Notes: a model not told the origin generated them from the sequence alone. A stretch of 58,766 bases of DNA from Arthrobacter sp. ISL-30 (GCF_018613855.1 NZ_JAGGPK010000047.1:1-58766), one strand, 5' to 3'. Shown: positions 43,805 through 53,140, counted from the stretch's first letter. Numbers and translations: made by a program.

Positions 43805-45534
43805 GCCACTTCCTCCACGCTCAACTGGGACTCGACGATCTCCTGGTAGGTGGGCGAGGTTTCCAGCAGCTCATCATGGGTGCCGCGATCCACGATCCTG
43901 CCGTTGTCCAGGACCAGGATCTGGTCCGCATCCGCGATTGTGGAAACGCGCTGTGCCACGATGATCACCGTGGCGTCGCGGGTCTTGTCTTTCAGGGCCT
44001 TGCGGAGCCGCGCATCGGTGGCTACGTCCAGGGCCGAGAAGGAGTCATCGAACAGGTAGACCTTGGGCCGCGTCACCAGTGCGCGCGCAATGCAGAGCCG
44101 CTGGCGCTGCCCACCCGAGACGTTGGTTCCGCCCTGCGCGACCCGGCGATTCAGGCCGGATGCCTTTTCCTGCACGAAGTCCTTGGCCTGCGCCGTTTCC
44201 AGGGCGTCCCAGAGCTCCTCCTCCGTGGCGTCCGTCTTGCCGAATCGGAGATTGTGCTCGATGGTGCCGGAGAACAGGTAGGGCTTTTGCGGGACGGTGG
44301 CCACCCTGCTGGAAATCTCGTCCCGATCCAACTGGGTGACCGGGACGCCGTCGAGCAGCACTTCGCCAGAGGCGACGTCATAAAGGCGCGGAAGCAGGGA
44401 CACCAGCGTGGTCTTGCCCGCGCCCGTGGAGCCAATGATGGCCAGCGTCTGCCCGGGTTCGGCGGTGAAGGAAACGTTGCTCAGCACTGGTGCCTCGGCA
44501 CCCGGGTACTTGAAGGTGACGTCGCGGAACTCCACGCGGCCTTTCCGTTCCGCCGGCTTCACCGGGGATTCAGGATCGTGGATGGAAGGTTCGACGTCGA
44601 GGACCTCGCCGATGCGGTCCGCGCAGACCGAGGCGCGGGGAATCATCATAGCCATGAACGTTCCCATCATGACGGCAATGAGGATCTGCAGCAGGTATTG
44701 CAGGAAGGCCGTCAGGGCGCCTACCTGCATCTCACCGCTGTCCACCCGCTGCCCGCCGAACCACAGCACGGCGGCCGTGGACAGGTGCAGGATCATGCCG
44801 ATGGCCGGGAACATGAGGACGAAGAGGTTGCCGATCTTCACCGACACCTGTGTGAGGTCGCGGTTGGCGTCCCCGAAGCGGCTGGCCTCGTATGGTTCAC
44901 GGACAAAGGCGCGCACCACGCGGATGCCGATGATCTGCTCGCGCAGGACCCCGTTAATGGCGTCGATCTTCTTCTGCATGGAGCGGAAGAGCGGCATGAG
45001 CCTGACCACGAGGTAACCGACCACCGCCACCAGGACCGGCACGGAGACCCACACAAGCCACGAGAGGCTGAGGTCCTCCTGAAGCGCCATGACGATGCCA
45101 CCGAAGCACATGATGGGTGTGGACACCATGAAGTTCAGGCCCATGAGCATGAGCATCTGGACCTGTTGGACGTCGTTGGTGCCTCGCGTTATCAGCGTCG
45201 GAGCCCCGAAGCTGTTGACGTCCTTGGCGGAGAAGCTGCTGACCTTGCGGAAAACGTCGCGGCGAAGGTCCCGGCCCATGGCCATGGCTGTGCGGGCGCC
45301 GAAGTAGACGGCTGCGATGGCGGTGGCAATCTGCCCGATTGCGACGACCAGCATGAGGGCACCGGTCCGCCAGATGTAGTCGGTATCGCCGTGGGATACG
45401 CCTTCGTCAATGATTTTTGCGTTGAGGCTGGGCAGGTAGAGCGTGGCGATGGTGGACGCCAATTGGAAGAGGAGTACGGCCAGAATATGCGGCAGATATG
45501 GTTTGGAATAGCGCCGTATAAGGGTGACAAGCAT
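43801..45534 (-). CDS. ABC exporter half-transporter with degenerate ATPase site
   Basis: A 577-aa fused subunit. Six TM helices, then Walker A IIGSTGAGKTTLVSL, canonical signature NVSGGQRQRLCIARAL and Walker B VYLFDDSFSALDVATDARLR, where Asp stands in place of the catalytic Glu. This together with the normal Glu but altered signature in the partner gives one active and one inactive ATP site, as in TM287/288-type exporters. The ATG at 45534 is preferred over GTG 45540 for spacing to AAAGGA. First gene of the operon. Confidence 0.94.
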   Translation of the reverse strand: MLVTLIRRYSKPYLPHILAVLLFQLASTIATLYLPSLNAKIIDEGVSHGDTDYIWRTGALMLVVAIGQIATAIAAVYFGARTAMAMGRDLRRDVFRKVSSFSAKDVNSFGAPTLITRGTNDVQQVQMLMLMGLNFMVSTPIMCFGGIVMALQEDLSLSWLVWVSVPVLVAVVGYLVVRLMPLFRSMQKKIDAINGVLREQIIGIRVVRAFVREPYEASRFGDANRDLTQVSVKIGNLFVLMFPAIGMILHLSTAAVLWFGGQRVDSGEMQVGALTAFLQYLLQILIAVMMGTFMAMMIPRASVCADRIGEVLDVEPSIHDPESPVKPAERKGRVEFRDVTFKYPGAEAPVLSNVSFTAEPGQTLAIIGSTGAGKTTLVSLLPRLYDVASGEVLLDGVPVTQLDRDEISSRVATVPQKPYLFSGTIEHNLRFGKTDATEEELWDALETAQAKDFVQEKASGLNRRVAQGGTNVSGGQRQRLCIARALVTRPKVYLFDDSFSALDVATDARLRKALKDKTRDATVIIVAQRVSTIADADQILVLDNGRIVDRGTHDELLETSPTYQEIVESQLSVEEVA

Positions 45535-45730
45535 GCCCACGGATCCTTTGGAAGAGAGCGCGAAGTGGTGCGGGAAAGTAACTAGGAAGAGTTCTACCAG
45601 CCGGGGCTGACAAGATTAGACACCCAACTGTACGAAATCTGTTGCCCCGGCGAAACATTCTGCGGTGGAGACCGCGAAGATCATCCTTAGGGAGGAGGAA
45701 CTCCCTCCCGCCTGCGCCCCTTAAACACGA

Positions 45731-45762
45731 AAGCGCGAACCGGCCGGAACCGGTTCGCGCTT
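45731..45762 (-). terminator. Strong hairpin terminator
   Basis: A perfect 13-bp stem (AAGCGCGAACCGG / CCGGTTCGCGCTT) with a 6-base loop, after palindrome A3 and before the upstream region of the ABC operon. It backs up termination of the ThDP-enzyme transcript. Confidence 0.8.
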
Positions 45763-45770
45763 AGCCGAAC

Positions 45771-45837
45771 AGCGACACGGGGTTACTTCCGGTCCATGAT
45801 TGGGCGAAGAATGGGCGCTAATTGACCCCGCGTTGCT
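45771..45837. repeat. Family-A palindrome (copy A3)
   Basis: Right arm ATGGGCGCTAATTGACCCCG CGTTGC is near-identical to A1/A2; the left arm (AGCGACACGGGGTTACTTCC...) is degenerate. It adjoins the stop codon of the ThDP-enzyme gene, as A2 adjoins tex. Confidence 0.75.
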
Positions 45838-47562
45838 TTAGTGGTCGAGGTGAGTTGGACCGAACATCTTGAGCAGGGTTTCGACGACGACGACGTTGGG
45901 TCCGTCAGCGGCGAAGCCCTCCCTGAGGGCGTCCCCGACGTTTTCCGGGGCTACCCTGACGGCTGGTACAGCGAAGGCTTCTGCAAGCTTCACGAAATCC
46001 GGGCGGGCGAGCTCGGTTGCTGTGGCCTTGCCAAAGGCGCCAACCATGTACTCGCGCAGGATGCCATAACCGCCGTCGTCCACGATCAGCCAGGTTACGG
46101 GAACGTTGTGCTGCTTGGCGGTGGCAAGCTCCGAGATCGAGTACATTGCCGAACCGTCGCCGGAGACGGCGAGCACGCGCACAGACGCCCCGGCTTTGCC
46201 GATGGTTTCGAGCCCGACGGCGCCGCCAATGGCAGCCGGGAAGCCGAAGCCCAGACCGCCGGCTCCCTGTGCGGAATGGAACTGTCCGTCGCGGGCGTCC
46301 CAGCAGCTCCAGGCCCAATAGGCGGAAATGGTCATGTCCCAGAAGGTCTGCATATCCGCCGGAACGGCCTCACGGATATCGGCCATGAATTTCAGTTCCT
46401 TGGCCAGGTCCTGGGATTCCAGCCGCGCCCGGACCTTAGCCAACGTTTCGCGAAGCAGCTCTTCGGGGTTCTTGCCGTGCCAGTTCGGCCTGGTTTCGGC
46501 TTGCTCCATGGCCGGTCGCAGCGCCTCGTCGAGGGCGGCCAGCGCCTGCCCGGCATCGGCGCGGATACCCAGGCCCGGCCGGTTGGATTCCAGGACGCGC
46601 GGTTCGGCGTCGATCTGGATGATCCTGCCCCGGGGCTCGAAGGTGAAGTAGTTGGAGGTGACCTCGCCCAGCGAGGAACCGATGACCACCAGGACGTCGG
46701 CGTCTTCGAGCAGGTCCGTCATGTACCGGTCCTCGATCCATGACTGCAGGCTCAGCTCATGGCTCCAGGGAAATGCACCGTTGCCGCCAGGAGTGCAAAT
46801 CACCGGGGCGTGCAACTGCTCCGCAATCGACAAAAGCGACTTCTCAGCCCGGCCACGGCGCGTTCCGCCGCCCGCAATGATTGCCGGACGTTCCGCCGCC
46901 GAAAGCCATTTCACGGCCTCGCGAACCAGCTCGACGCGCGGCGGGTTATCCGCTGCCTCGGCCAGTGCGTCCTCCACAGGCGGCACCACGATGGGATCGA
47001 GCAGCACGTTTTGGGGAATTTCGATCCACACAGGGCCCTGCGGCGAGGAGATCGCCTCAGTCCACGCGTCCTGGATCGCGGACGGGATGCCGGAAGCGTG
47101 CTGGATCAGCCGCTGGCTCTTGGTGACGTTCGCCGCGGAGGCCTTCTGGTCATCCAGCTGGTGCAGCATACCCTTGCGCCGCGCGCCGAGACCCTCAAGC
47201 GGTATCTGGCTGGCCACTACCACCATGGGAACACCGGTGGCATAGGCCTCTTGCAGTCCGGCCAGGGACGTCAGCGCGCCCGGGCCAGTGGACAGGAACA
47301 GTACGCCAACTTCACCAGTGGCACGTGAGTATCCGTCGGCTGCAAAGGCGGAGTTGTTTTCCACCCTCGAGGAAACGAACTGCAGATTGCCGCGGCCCAT
47401 GGCGTCGAAAAGCCCCAAGGCATGCTGGCCGGGAATGCCAAAGACCGTCTTCGCGCCCAGCGCTTCGAGGGTCTCGACGACGAGGTCCCCGCCGTTTCGC
47501 TGGCCAGTTCCTGCGCTTTCCCCTGCGGCAGCAGCCGCCGTCCCCGGGTCGAAATCGATCAT
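45838..47562 (-). CDS. ThDP-dependent enzyme (acetolactate-synthase / ketoacid-decarboxylase superfamily)
   Basis: A 574-aa enzyme. The N-terminal PYR domain has VFGIPGQHALGLFDA and the catalytic Glu in SSRVENNSAFAADGYSRATG; the ThDP-binding motif is VSGDGSAMYSISELATAKQH then NVPVTWLIVDDGGYGILRE. It has ALS-like architecture but stands alone without a small regulatory subunit, and shares an operon (ATGA overlap) with a ureohydrolase. That pairing suggests an AruI-like 2-ketoarginine decarboxylase or other guanidino-acid decarboxylase; this is inference. Glyoxylate carboligase or sulfoacetaldehyde-type roles are alternatives. Confidence 0.85.
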   Translation of the reverse strand: MIDFDPGTAAAAAGESAGTGQRNGGDLVVETLEALGAKTVFGIPGQHALGLFDAMGRGNLQFVSSRVENNSAFAADGYSRATGEVGVLFLSTGPGALTSLAGLQEAYATGVPMVVVASQIPLEGLGARRKGMLHQLDDQKASAANVTKSQRLIQHASGIPSAIQDAWTEAISSPQGPVWIEIPQNVLLDPIVVPPVEDALAEAADNPPRVELVREAVKWLSAAERPAIIAGGGTRRGRAEKSLLSIAEQLHAPVICTPGGNGAFPWSHELSLQSWIEDRYMTDLLEDADVLVVIGSSLGEVTSNYFTFEPRGRIIQIDAEPRVLESNRPGLGIRADAGQALAALDEALRPAMEQAETRPNWHGKNPEELLRETLAKVRARLESQDLAKELKFMADIREAVPADMQTFWDMTISAYWAWSCWDARDGQFHSAQGAGGLGFGFPAAIGGAVGLETIGKAGASVRVLAVSGDGSAMYSISELATAKQHNVPVTWLIVDDGGYGILREYMVGAFGKATATELARPDFVKLAEAFAVPAVRVAPENVGDALREGFAADGPNVVVVETLLKMFGPTHLDH

Positions 47563-48620
47563 CGCTCGCCCCCCATGGTCTCCGCCAGCTCAACCACACG
47601 ATTGCCGAGGGCCTGGGCTGCATAGCCGTTCGGAGTGCCGACACGGTTGCCCTCAACCGCATTGTCCGCCATCAGGGTCACCAGTTCATAGGCCACATGG
47701 CTGCCGGCAACTCCAGTGATTTCAGCGTGGTCATAGGCCGGGGCAACTTCCACGATGTCGGCGCCGACGAGGTTCATGCCGCGGAAGCCACGAATGACTT
47801 CGAGCAGCTCGCGGCTGGTGATGCCGCCGGCTTCGGGCGTACCTGTTCCGGGTGCATGGGCAGGGTCGAGTACGTCGATGTCGACAGAAATGTAGAGCGG
47901 GCGGTTGCCGATGCGATCCCGGATCTTAGCCACTACCTCGGCAACGCCCTGATAATAGACGTCCGACGAGCTGACGATGCCAAAGCCGAAGCGATGGTCG
48001 TCGTCGAGGTCCTTCTTGCCGTAAAGCGGTCCGCGGGTTCCCACGTGGCTGATGGCCTCGGTGTCCAGGATGCCCTCCTCAACAGCGCGGCGGAACGGGG
48101 TGCCGTGCGTGTATTCGGCACCGAAGTAGGTGTCCCACGTGTCCAGGTGCGCGTCGAAGTGGAGCATGGCGACCGGCTCGCCGGCACGCTGTGCAGCGGC
48201 GCGGAGCAGGGGCAGCGCGATGGTGTGGTCTCCGCCGAGGGTGACCAGCTTGCTGCCGCTGGCCGTCAAGTCGAGGGCATTCTGCTGGACGGTTTCGATT
48301 GCCTCGTTGATGTTGAAGGGGTTGACGGCCATGTCTCCGGCGTCGGCAACCTGGATGTTCTCAAACGGGCTGACATCCCAGGCGGGGTTGTAGGGGCGCA
48401 GCAAGCGGCTGGCCTCACGGATGTGGTTGGCACCGAAGCGGGCACCGGGCCGATAGGAGACGCCCGAGTCAAAGGGAACTCCGACGACGGTCACGTCGGC
48501 TTTGGTGACCTGGTCCAGGCGAGGCAGGCGGGCGTAAGTGGCGGCGCCGGCGTAGCGCGGGATGCGGGATGAATCAATGGGGCCAAGGTTGCCGTTGGCC
48601 TCGATGCGCAGCTCTTCCAA
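47559..48620 (-). CDS. speB: Agmatinase / guanidinobutyrase-like ureohydrolase
   Basis: A 353-aa manganese ureohydrolase that releases urea from a guanidino substrate. Metal motifs: GGDHTIALP, MLHFDAHLDTWD and SVDIDVLDPAHAPGTGTPEA. Sequence alone does not separate agmatinase, guanidinobutyrase and guanidinopropionase. The operon with a ThDP decarboxylase favours a guanidino acid. TTG start with GGAGAGG 9 bases upstream. A promoter with an embedded operator-like motif lies at 48664-48692. Confidence 0.88.
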   Translation of the reverse strand: MEELRIEANGNLGPIDSSRIPRYAGAATYARLPRLDQVTKADVTVVGVPFDSGVSYRPGARFGANHIREASRLLRPYNPAWDVSPFENIQVADAGDMAVNPFNINEAIETVQQNALDLTASGSKLVTLGGDHTIALPLLRAAAQRAGEPVAMLHFDAHLDTWDTYFGAEYTHGTPFRRAVEEGILDTEAISHVGTRGPLYGKKDLDDDHRFGFGIVSSSDVYYQGVAEVVAKIRDRIGNRPLYISVDIDVLDPAHAPGTGTPEAGGITSRELLEVIRGFRGMNLVGADIVEVAPAYDHAEITGVAGSHVAYELVTLMADNAVEGNRVGTPNGYAAQALGNRVVELAETMGGER

Positions 48621-48663
48621 AATACGCCTCTCCTTCGAGATCTAATCAGTTCGTGTGACACCC

Positions 48664-48692
48664 ATCATACACCAAAAGTTGTCTTATATGAA
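48664..48692 (-). promoter_or_regulatory. Promoter of the ureohydrolase operon with operator-like motif
   Basis: On the minus strand TTCATA (-35) and TATGAT (-10) are 17 bases apart, with TG before the -10. The spacer holds the complement of ACCAAAAGTTGTCTTATATG (48671-48690), which matches 14 of 20 positions with a motif at 53279 near the symporter start. Placement inside the spacer fits repression by the XRE-cupin regulator at 52565. Confidence 0.45.
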
Positions 48693-48751
48693 TCAAGTGT
48701 TTACGAATCTCGCTTATCAGGGAAGGACACTCCAAGGGGCGGGAATGCGTA

Positions 48752-48783
48752 AGGCCTGCCCCGCCATTCGGCGGGACAGGCCT
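48752..48783 (-). terminator. Terminator hairpin downstream of amt
   Basis: AGGCCTGCCCCGCC and GGCGGGACAGGCCT pair over 14 bp with one mismatch and a 4-base loop, 40 bases after the amt stop on the minus strand. Confidence 0.8.
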
Positions 48784-48822
48784 CTGCAAACGGCTGGTGC
48801 CTCGTTCGAGGCGGTGAGGAGA

Positions 48823-50223
48823 CTACCGCTGAGAGACCTCCACGGCAGGGTCCTCGACGGCGGAGCCGCCTGCCTGCTGCTGCGCGGCCTCCTTGGCATG
48901 GGGCTCCCCGGGACGGAAAGTTCCTCCCACCATGGCTAGTTCGTAGGCGGTTTCGGCATGTTCTGCCGCGTCAATGCCGGCCGTCTCATCGGCTTCAGAA
49001 ACGCGCATGCCCATGGTTTTGTGGATGGCGAACCCGATGAGGGCAGTCATTGCGGCAGTCCAGGCTGTGACGATCAGTGCGGTCAGGAACTGCGGCCAGA
49101 ACTGGGTGAGGCCTCCTCCATAGAAGAGCCCGCCGGCGGTCTTGGCCGAGGGGACGGCAAAGAATCCGAGGGACAGGGTGCCCCAGAGGCCGCCGACGAA
49201 GTGCACGGGTACAACGTCGAGGGAGTCATCCAGGCCCACTTTGTACTTCAAAGCCACTGCGAGCGCACAGACGAAGCCAGCCACGGCACCAATGGCAATA
49301 GCACCGATGGGGTCCACGAATCCGCAGGCAGGCGTGACGGCTACAAGGCCGGCCACAGCGCCGGAAGCCGCCCCCAGCGAGGTGGCATTGCCGTCCCTGA
49401 TTCGCTCAACGAGCAGCCAGCCCAGCAGCGCCGCACTCGTGGCCAAAAGTGTGTTGGTCCAGGCAAGTCCGGCTGTGGCGTCGGCTGCCAGTTCAGATCC
49501 GGCATTGAAGCCAAACCAGCCAAACCAGAGCAGCCCTGCACCGAGCATAACGAAGGGCAGGTTGTGCGGCCGGATGTTGGGGTCCTTCATGAAGCCAAGG
49601 CGCTTGCCGAGGATCACGGCCAGGACCAGGCCTGCCATGCCGGCATTCATGTGGACTACTGTGCCCCCGGCAAAGTCAAGGGCCGAAACCTGGCTGCCGA
49701 TGACGCCGTCGGGACCAAAAAGACCCCCGCCCCACACCCAGTGGGCCACCGGCGAGTAGACCAGGGTGACCCACAGGGCGGAAAACAGCAGCCACGGTCC
49801 GAAACGGACGCGCTCTGCCACAGCCCCGGAGATGAGGGCGACGGTAATGATGGCAAACGTGGCCTGGAACCCGATGAAGACCATGTCGGGAAGGCCTGCG
49901 GCTTTCCCTCCGATGGCGCTGCTGAGGCCGCTGAGTCCAAAGTTTGCGAAGGGATCTCCAGCAAGGCCGCCCAGGGTGTCCGGCCCGAATGCCAGGCCAT
50001 AGCCCCAAAGGGCCCAAACAACAGCGACGGTTCCCATCGCTCCAAAACTCATCATCATGATGTTGAGTACTGACTTCATCCTGACCAGCCCGCCATAGAA
50101 AAAGGCGAGGCCGGGAGTCATCAGAAGGACAAGGGCGGACGCGGCCAGCATCCATGCGGTAGCCCCGGGATCCAGGGCCAGCGGATCGACGTCCATTGGT
50201 ACGGGGATTGATAGGTAGTTCAT
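48823..50223 (-). CDS. amt: Ammonium transporter
   Basis: A 466-aa Amt/AmtB channel with 11 predicted TM helices: MLAASALVLLMTPGLAFFYG (TM1 with the G-L-A-F-F-Y-G signature), VHMNAGMAGLVLAVILGKR (second signature, pore His) and FVGGLWGTLSLGFFA (second pore His). ATG at 50223 with AGGAAGG 8 bases before; the frame is open 71 codons further upstream without homology. The C-terminal 70 residues are Glu/Ala-rich and variable. No glnK follows it here, unlike many actinobacteria. Confidence 0.95.
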   Translation of the reverse strand: MNYLSIPVPMDVDPLALDPGATAWMLAASALVLLMTPGLAFFYGGLVRMKSVLNIMMMSFGAMGTVAVVWALWGYGLAFGPDTLGGLAGDPFANFGLSGLSSAIGGKAAGLPDMVFIGFQATFAIITVALISGAVAERVRFGPWLLFSALWVTLVYSPVAHWVWGGGLFGPDGVIGSQVSALDFAGGTVVHMNAGMAGLVLAVILGKRLGFMKDPNIRPHNLPFVMLGAGLLWFGWFGFNAGSELAADATAGLAWTNTLLATSAALLGWLLVERIRDGNATSLGAASGAVAGLVAVTPACGFVDPIGAIAIGAVAGFVCALAVALKYKVGLDDSLDVVPVHFVGGLWGTLSLGFFAVPSAKTAGGLFYGGGLTQFWPQFLTALIVTAWTAAMTALIGFAIHKTMGMRVSEADETAGIDAAEHAETAYELAMVGGTFRPGEPHAKEAAQQQAGGSAVEDPAVEVSQR

Positions 50224-50563
50224 GTGGGAGCCTTCCTCGGCTGGTGCACCATTGATGCGAACGGCTAGTGATGCGATCGGCGAGACTGCGTTGAACAGGC
50301 GAGACCTGTGAGTTCCCCCAACGCCGAGGCTATCCACGCCATGTTTCTTTCCTGCTCCGTCAGGGTTAGGCCATCGTGAAGAAGCCGGGCGGCGGAAGTC
50401 GGATACGAGTCGGGAGCAATTCAGGAATATGACCAACCGCTCATCACTGGCGAGTGACGCCGCTCACAATCGGCGTAAGGATTCCGTTAAGAGCAGGATC
50501 AGGGCGTCTGTGCCGGACTTAGGCTCCTTCGAGGCAAGTACCGTGCTGCGCGAAAGGGACCAC
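50224..50563. other. Amt / APC-permease divergent intergenic region
   Basis: A 340-base region carrying both divergent upstream regions. I see no further gene in it. The only structured site is AGTGACGCCGCTCACA at 50453-50468, listed separately. Confidence 0.5.
50453..50468. promoter_or_regulatory. Possible CRP/GlxR-type site
   Basis: AGTGA-CGCCGC-TCACA matches the TGTGA-N6-TCACA pattern of CRP/GlxR boxes in 9 of 10 informative positions, in the region between amt and the APC permease gene. Such matches also arise by chance. Confidence 0.35.
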
Positions 50564-52537
50564 GTGACAACGCTGACCAGGCCGCCCGCCGACCCCTCAG
50601 ACCGTCGAAGGCCCAAAGGCAATCTCAACTCCTGGCTGTTGCAGGGCATGCCCCAGGCTTCGGGCAAACGCCAGGGGCCCCGCGGAACCCCGGAAGCCGG
50701 CCACGCGCCTCAGCCTTGGTGGAAGGTCATGTGCCTCACCGGCGTCGACTATTTCTCTACCCTTGGGTACCAACCAGCGATCGCGGCGCTGGCCGCCGGC
50801 ATGGTCTCCCCGCTGGCGACGGTGGTCCTCGTGGCCGTTACCCTCCTCGGAGCGCTCCCCGTATATCGGCGCGTTGCCGCCGAAAGCCCGCGCGGCGAAG
50901 GGTCCATCGCGATGCTCCAGCGACTGCTCCCCCGTTGGGGTGGAAAGCTCTTTGTGCTGGCGCTCCTGGGCTTTGCAGCCACCGACTTCATGATCACCAT
51001 CACATTGTCGGCAGCCGATGCCAGCGCCCACGCCATCGAAAACCCCTTTGCGCCCGAGTGGATGCACGGCCAGGAAGTGGCCATTACGCTGGCCCTGATA
51101 GCCGGACTTGGGATTGTGTTTCTGCGCGGCTTCAAGGAAGCCATCAACGTAGCGGTGATGCTCGTGGCGGCGTACCTGGCCCTGAATGCCATCGTGGTCC
51201 TGGTCGGCCTGGCGCACGTCTTCGCCGAAGCCCATGTAGTGACCGACTGGTGGTCCGCCCTGAACCAGCAGCACGGCAACCCCCTGGTCATGATCGGCAT
51301 AGCCCTGCTGGTTTTCCCCAAGCTGGCTCTGGGGCTCTCCGGCTTCGAAACCGGCGTTGCTGTCATGCCGCAAATCAAGGGCGACCCCGAGGATACAGAT
51401 GCCGCCCCCGCTGGCCGCATTCGCGGCGCCCACAAACTCCTGACGACGGCGGCCCTCATCATGAGTGCCTTCCTCATCACGTCCAGCTTCATCACAACCT
51501 TCCTCATCCCTGCCGCCGAATTCCAGCCAGGGGGAAAGGCGAACGGCCGCGCCCTGGCCTTTTTGGCCCATCAGTACTTGGGCGACGGCTTCGGCACCGT
51601 CTACGACATCAGCACCATTGCAATCCTGTGGTTCGCCGGCGCCTCAGCCATGGCCGGGTTGCTGAACCTCGTCCCCCGCTACCTCCCCCGCTTCGGAATG
51701 GCCCCTGCGTGGACCAGGGCGGTTCGTCCGTTGGTCCTCCTGTTCACGGCAGTGGCGTTCCTCGTCACTGTTGTCTTCGAAGCCGACGTCGAGGCCCAGG
51801 GCGGCGCCTACGCCACTGGCGTGCTGGTCCTCATGACGTCAGCGTCCATTGCGGTGACGCTTTCGGCCCGCCGGAAGAAGCAGGGCATCCGGACTGCCGC
51901 CTTCGGTGCTGTCGCCGTCGTTTTTGTCTACACAACCGTGGCTAATGTGGTGGAGCGTCCCGATGGCATCAGGATCGCGGCCATGTTCATCCTCGGCATC
52001 CTGGTTGTCAGCTTCGCGTCGCGCGTACGCCGCTCCTTTGAGCTGAGGGCCACCCACATCAAGATGGACGAGAAGGCGCTGGAATTCACGGCCGCAAGGG
52101 AAGACGGCCCCATCCGCATCATTGCCCACGAACCCAAGCGCCTAAGCGCCAGCCGCTACCGCGGGAAGCTCGCCCACGCCGAGCAGGCCAACCACCTCCC
52201 GCCGGACAGCGACGCACTGTTCATCGAGATCATCGTTGGAGACAGCTCGGACTTCGAAGAGGAGTTGTTGGTAGAAGGCAAGGAGCGGCACGGCTTCAAG
52301 ATCCTGCAGGTCCACAGCAGCAACGTGCCCAACACACTGGCGGCGGTGCTGCTGCACATCCGGGACGTAACGGGCCTCATGCCCCACATCTACTTCCGCT
52401 GGACGGAGGGAAACCCGATCGCCAACCTCAGCAAGTTCCTGTTCTTCGGGGAAGGCGAAATCGCGCCCGTGACCAGGGAAGTCCTTCGGGAAGCCGAACC
52501 GGACGTCACCCGCCGGCCATGGGTGCACGTGGGCTGA
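50564..52537 (+). CDS. APC-superfamily permease with C-terminal cytosolic domain
   Basis: A 657-aa protein: Pro/Arg-rich N-terminus, then about 12 TM helices starting at VMCLTGVDYFSTLGYQPAIA, the GVDYFSTLGY stretch being a TM1 substrate/ion loop. After the last TM (about 510) there is a 140-residue soluble domain (FEEELLVEGKERHGFKILQV, LHIRDVTGLMPHIYFRWTEG). GTG start with AAAGGG 6 bases upstream; the frame is open 45 codons upstream. Substrate probably an amino acid or potassium-like cation; undecided. It lies divergent from amt. Confidence 0.85.
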   Translation: MTTLTRPPADPSDRRRPKGNLNSWLLQGMPQASGKRQGPRGTPEAGHAPQPWWKVMCLTGVDYFSTLGYQPAIAALAAGMVSPLATVVLVAVTLLGALPVYRRVAAESPRGEGSIAMLQRLLPRWGGKLFVLALLGFAATDFMITITLSAADASAHAIENPFAPEWMHGQEVAITLALIAGLGIVFLRGFKEAINVAVMLVAAYLALNAIVVLVGLAHVFAEAHVVTDWWSALNQQHGNPLVMIGIALLVFPKLALGLSGFETGVAVMPQIKGDPEDTDAAPAGRIRGAHKLLTTAALIMSAFLITSSFITTFLIPAAEFQPGGKANGRALAFLAHQYLGDGFGTVYDISTIAILWFAGASAMAGLLNLVPRYLPRFGMAPAWTRAVRPLVLLFTAVAFLVTVVFEADVEAQGGAYATGVLVLMTSASIAVTLSARRKKQGIRTAAFGAVAVVFVYTTVANVVERPDGIRIAAMFILGILVVSFASRVRRSFELRATHIKMDEKALEFTAAREDGPIRIIAHEPKRLSASRYRGKLAHAEQANHLPPDSDALFIEIIVGDSSDFEEELLVEGKERHGFKILQVHSSNVPNTLAAVLLHIRDVTGLMPHIYFRWTEGNPIANLSKFLFFGEGEIAPVTREVLREAEPDVTRRPWVHVG

Positions 52538-52564
52538 TTTCCGGCTGCGCAGGCACTCCCTAAG

Positions 52565-53140
52565 TCAGCGTGAGGCTGCTGGCACCAGGATCCAGAGGAC
52601 TTCCGCGGACTCGTCCGTCGGGTTGACCCAAGTGTGCGGTTCCCTGCCGGGGAAGGACAGGGTGTCCCCCTCTTCGAGTTCATACTCCTCATTGGTGAGC
52701 ACCAAAGTGAGCCTGCCCTTGACGATGTGGAGGACATCGACGTCGCAATCCACGGCGTAAAGCTCTTTTTCGCCACGACCGCGCGGCTCAATGGTGGCCT
52801 GGATGATTTGGAGGCGGCGTTCGGAACGGGCTGTCAGGAGCCGCTCTACTATGCCCTCGCCTCCCAGGGAGATACGCGGACCGCTTGCCCGTCGCGTCAG
52901 GTGGGTCTCAGGCGCAGCAAACAGATCGCCCACCGACACCGAAAGCACCTGGCACAGGGTCACCAAAGAGGCCACCGACGGCGATGTCAGGTCGCGCTCC
53001 ACCCGGCTCAGGAAGCCCTTGGTCAGGCCCGTGGCTTCCGCAACCTGTTCAATCGTCAGTCGCTGCGACTGCCGCGCGGCGCGGATCCTGGAACCAATGG
53101 CAACTGGAACATTGCTTGGTTCAACCGGTAGAGCCTTCAT
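52565..53140 (-). CDS. XRE-cupin transcriptional regulator
   Basis: A 191-aa regulator: helix-turn-helix LTIEQVAEATGLTKGFLSRV at about 29-48, cupin barrel at about 115-185 (RGRGEKELYAVDCDVDVLHI, LEEGDTLSFPGREPHTWVN). This layout is common in repressors of polyamine and amino-acid catabolism (PuuR-like). It is divergent from the SSS symporter gene. Similar motifs overlap the symporter and ureohydrolase promoters, making both probable targets. Confidence 0.92.
   Translation of the reverse strand: MKALPVEPSNVPVAIGSRIRAARQSQRLTIEQVAEATGLTKGFLSRVERDLTSPSVASLVTLCQVLSVSVGDLFAAPETHLTRRASGPRISLGGEGIVERLLTARSERRLQIIQATIEPRGRGEKELYAVDCDVDVLHIVKGRLTLVLTNEEYELEEGDTLSFPGREPHTWVNPTDESAEVLWILVPAASR

Noticed and set aside
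43876..45585. 569-codon plus-strand frame
   Set aside because: Antisense to the ABC subunit with all motifs on the minus strand; composition (His/Asp/Gly/Arg) typical of a shadow.
47325..48572. 415-codon plus-strand frame
   Set aside because: Antisense to the ureohydrolase and ThDP genes; no recognisable motif.
48621..48720. Guanidine riboswitch upstream of the ureohydrolase gene
   Set aside because: The leader after the proposed promoter is only about 40 bases, too short for a ykkC-type aptamer, and no conserved ACGR elements are seen.
48958..50073. 371-codon plus-strand frame
   Set aside because: Antisense to amt; hydrophilic shadow.
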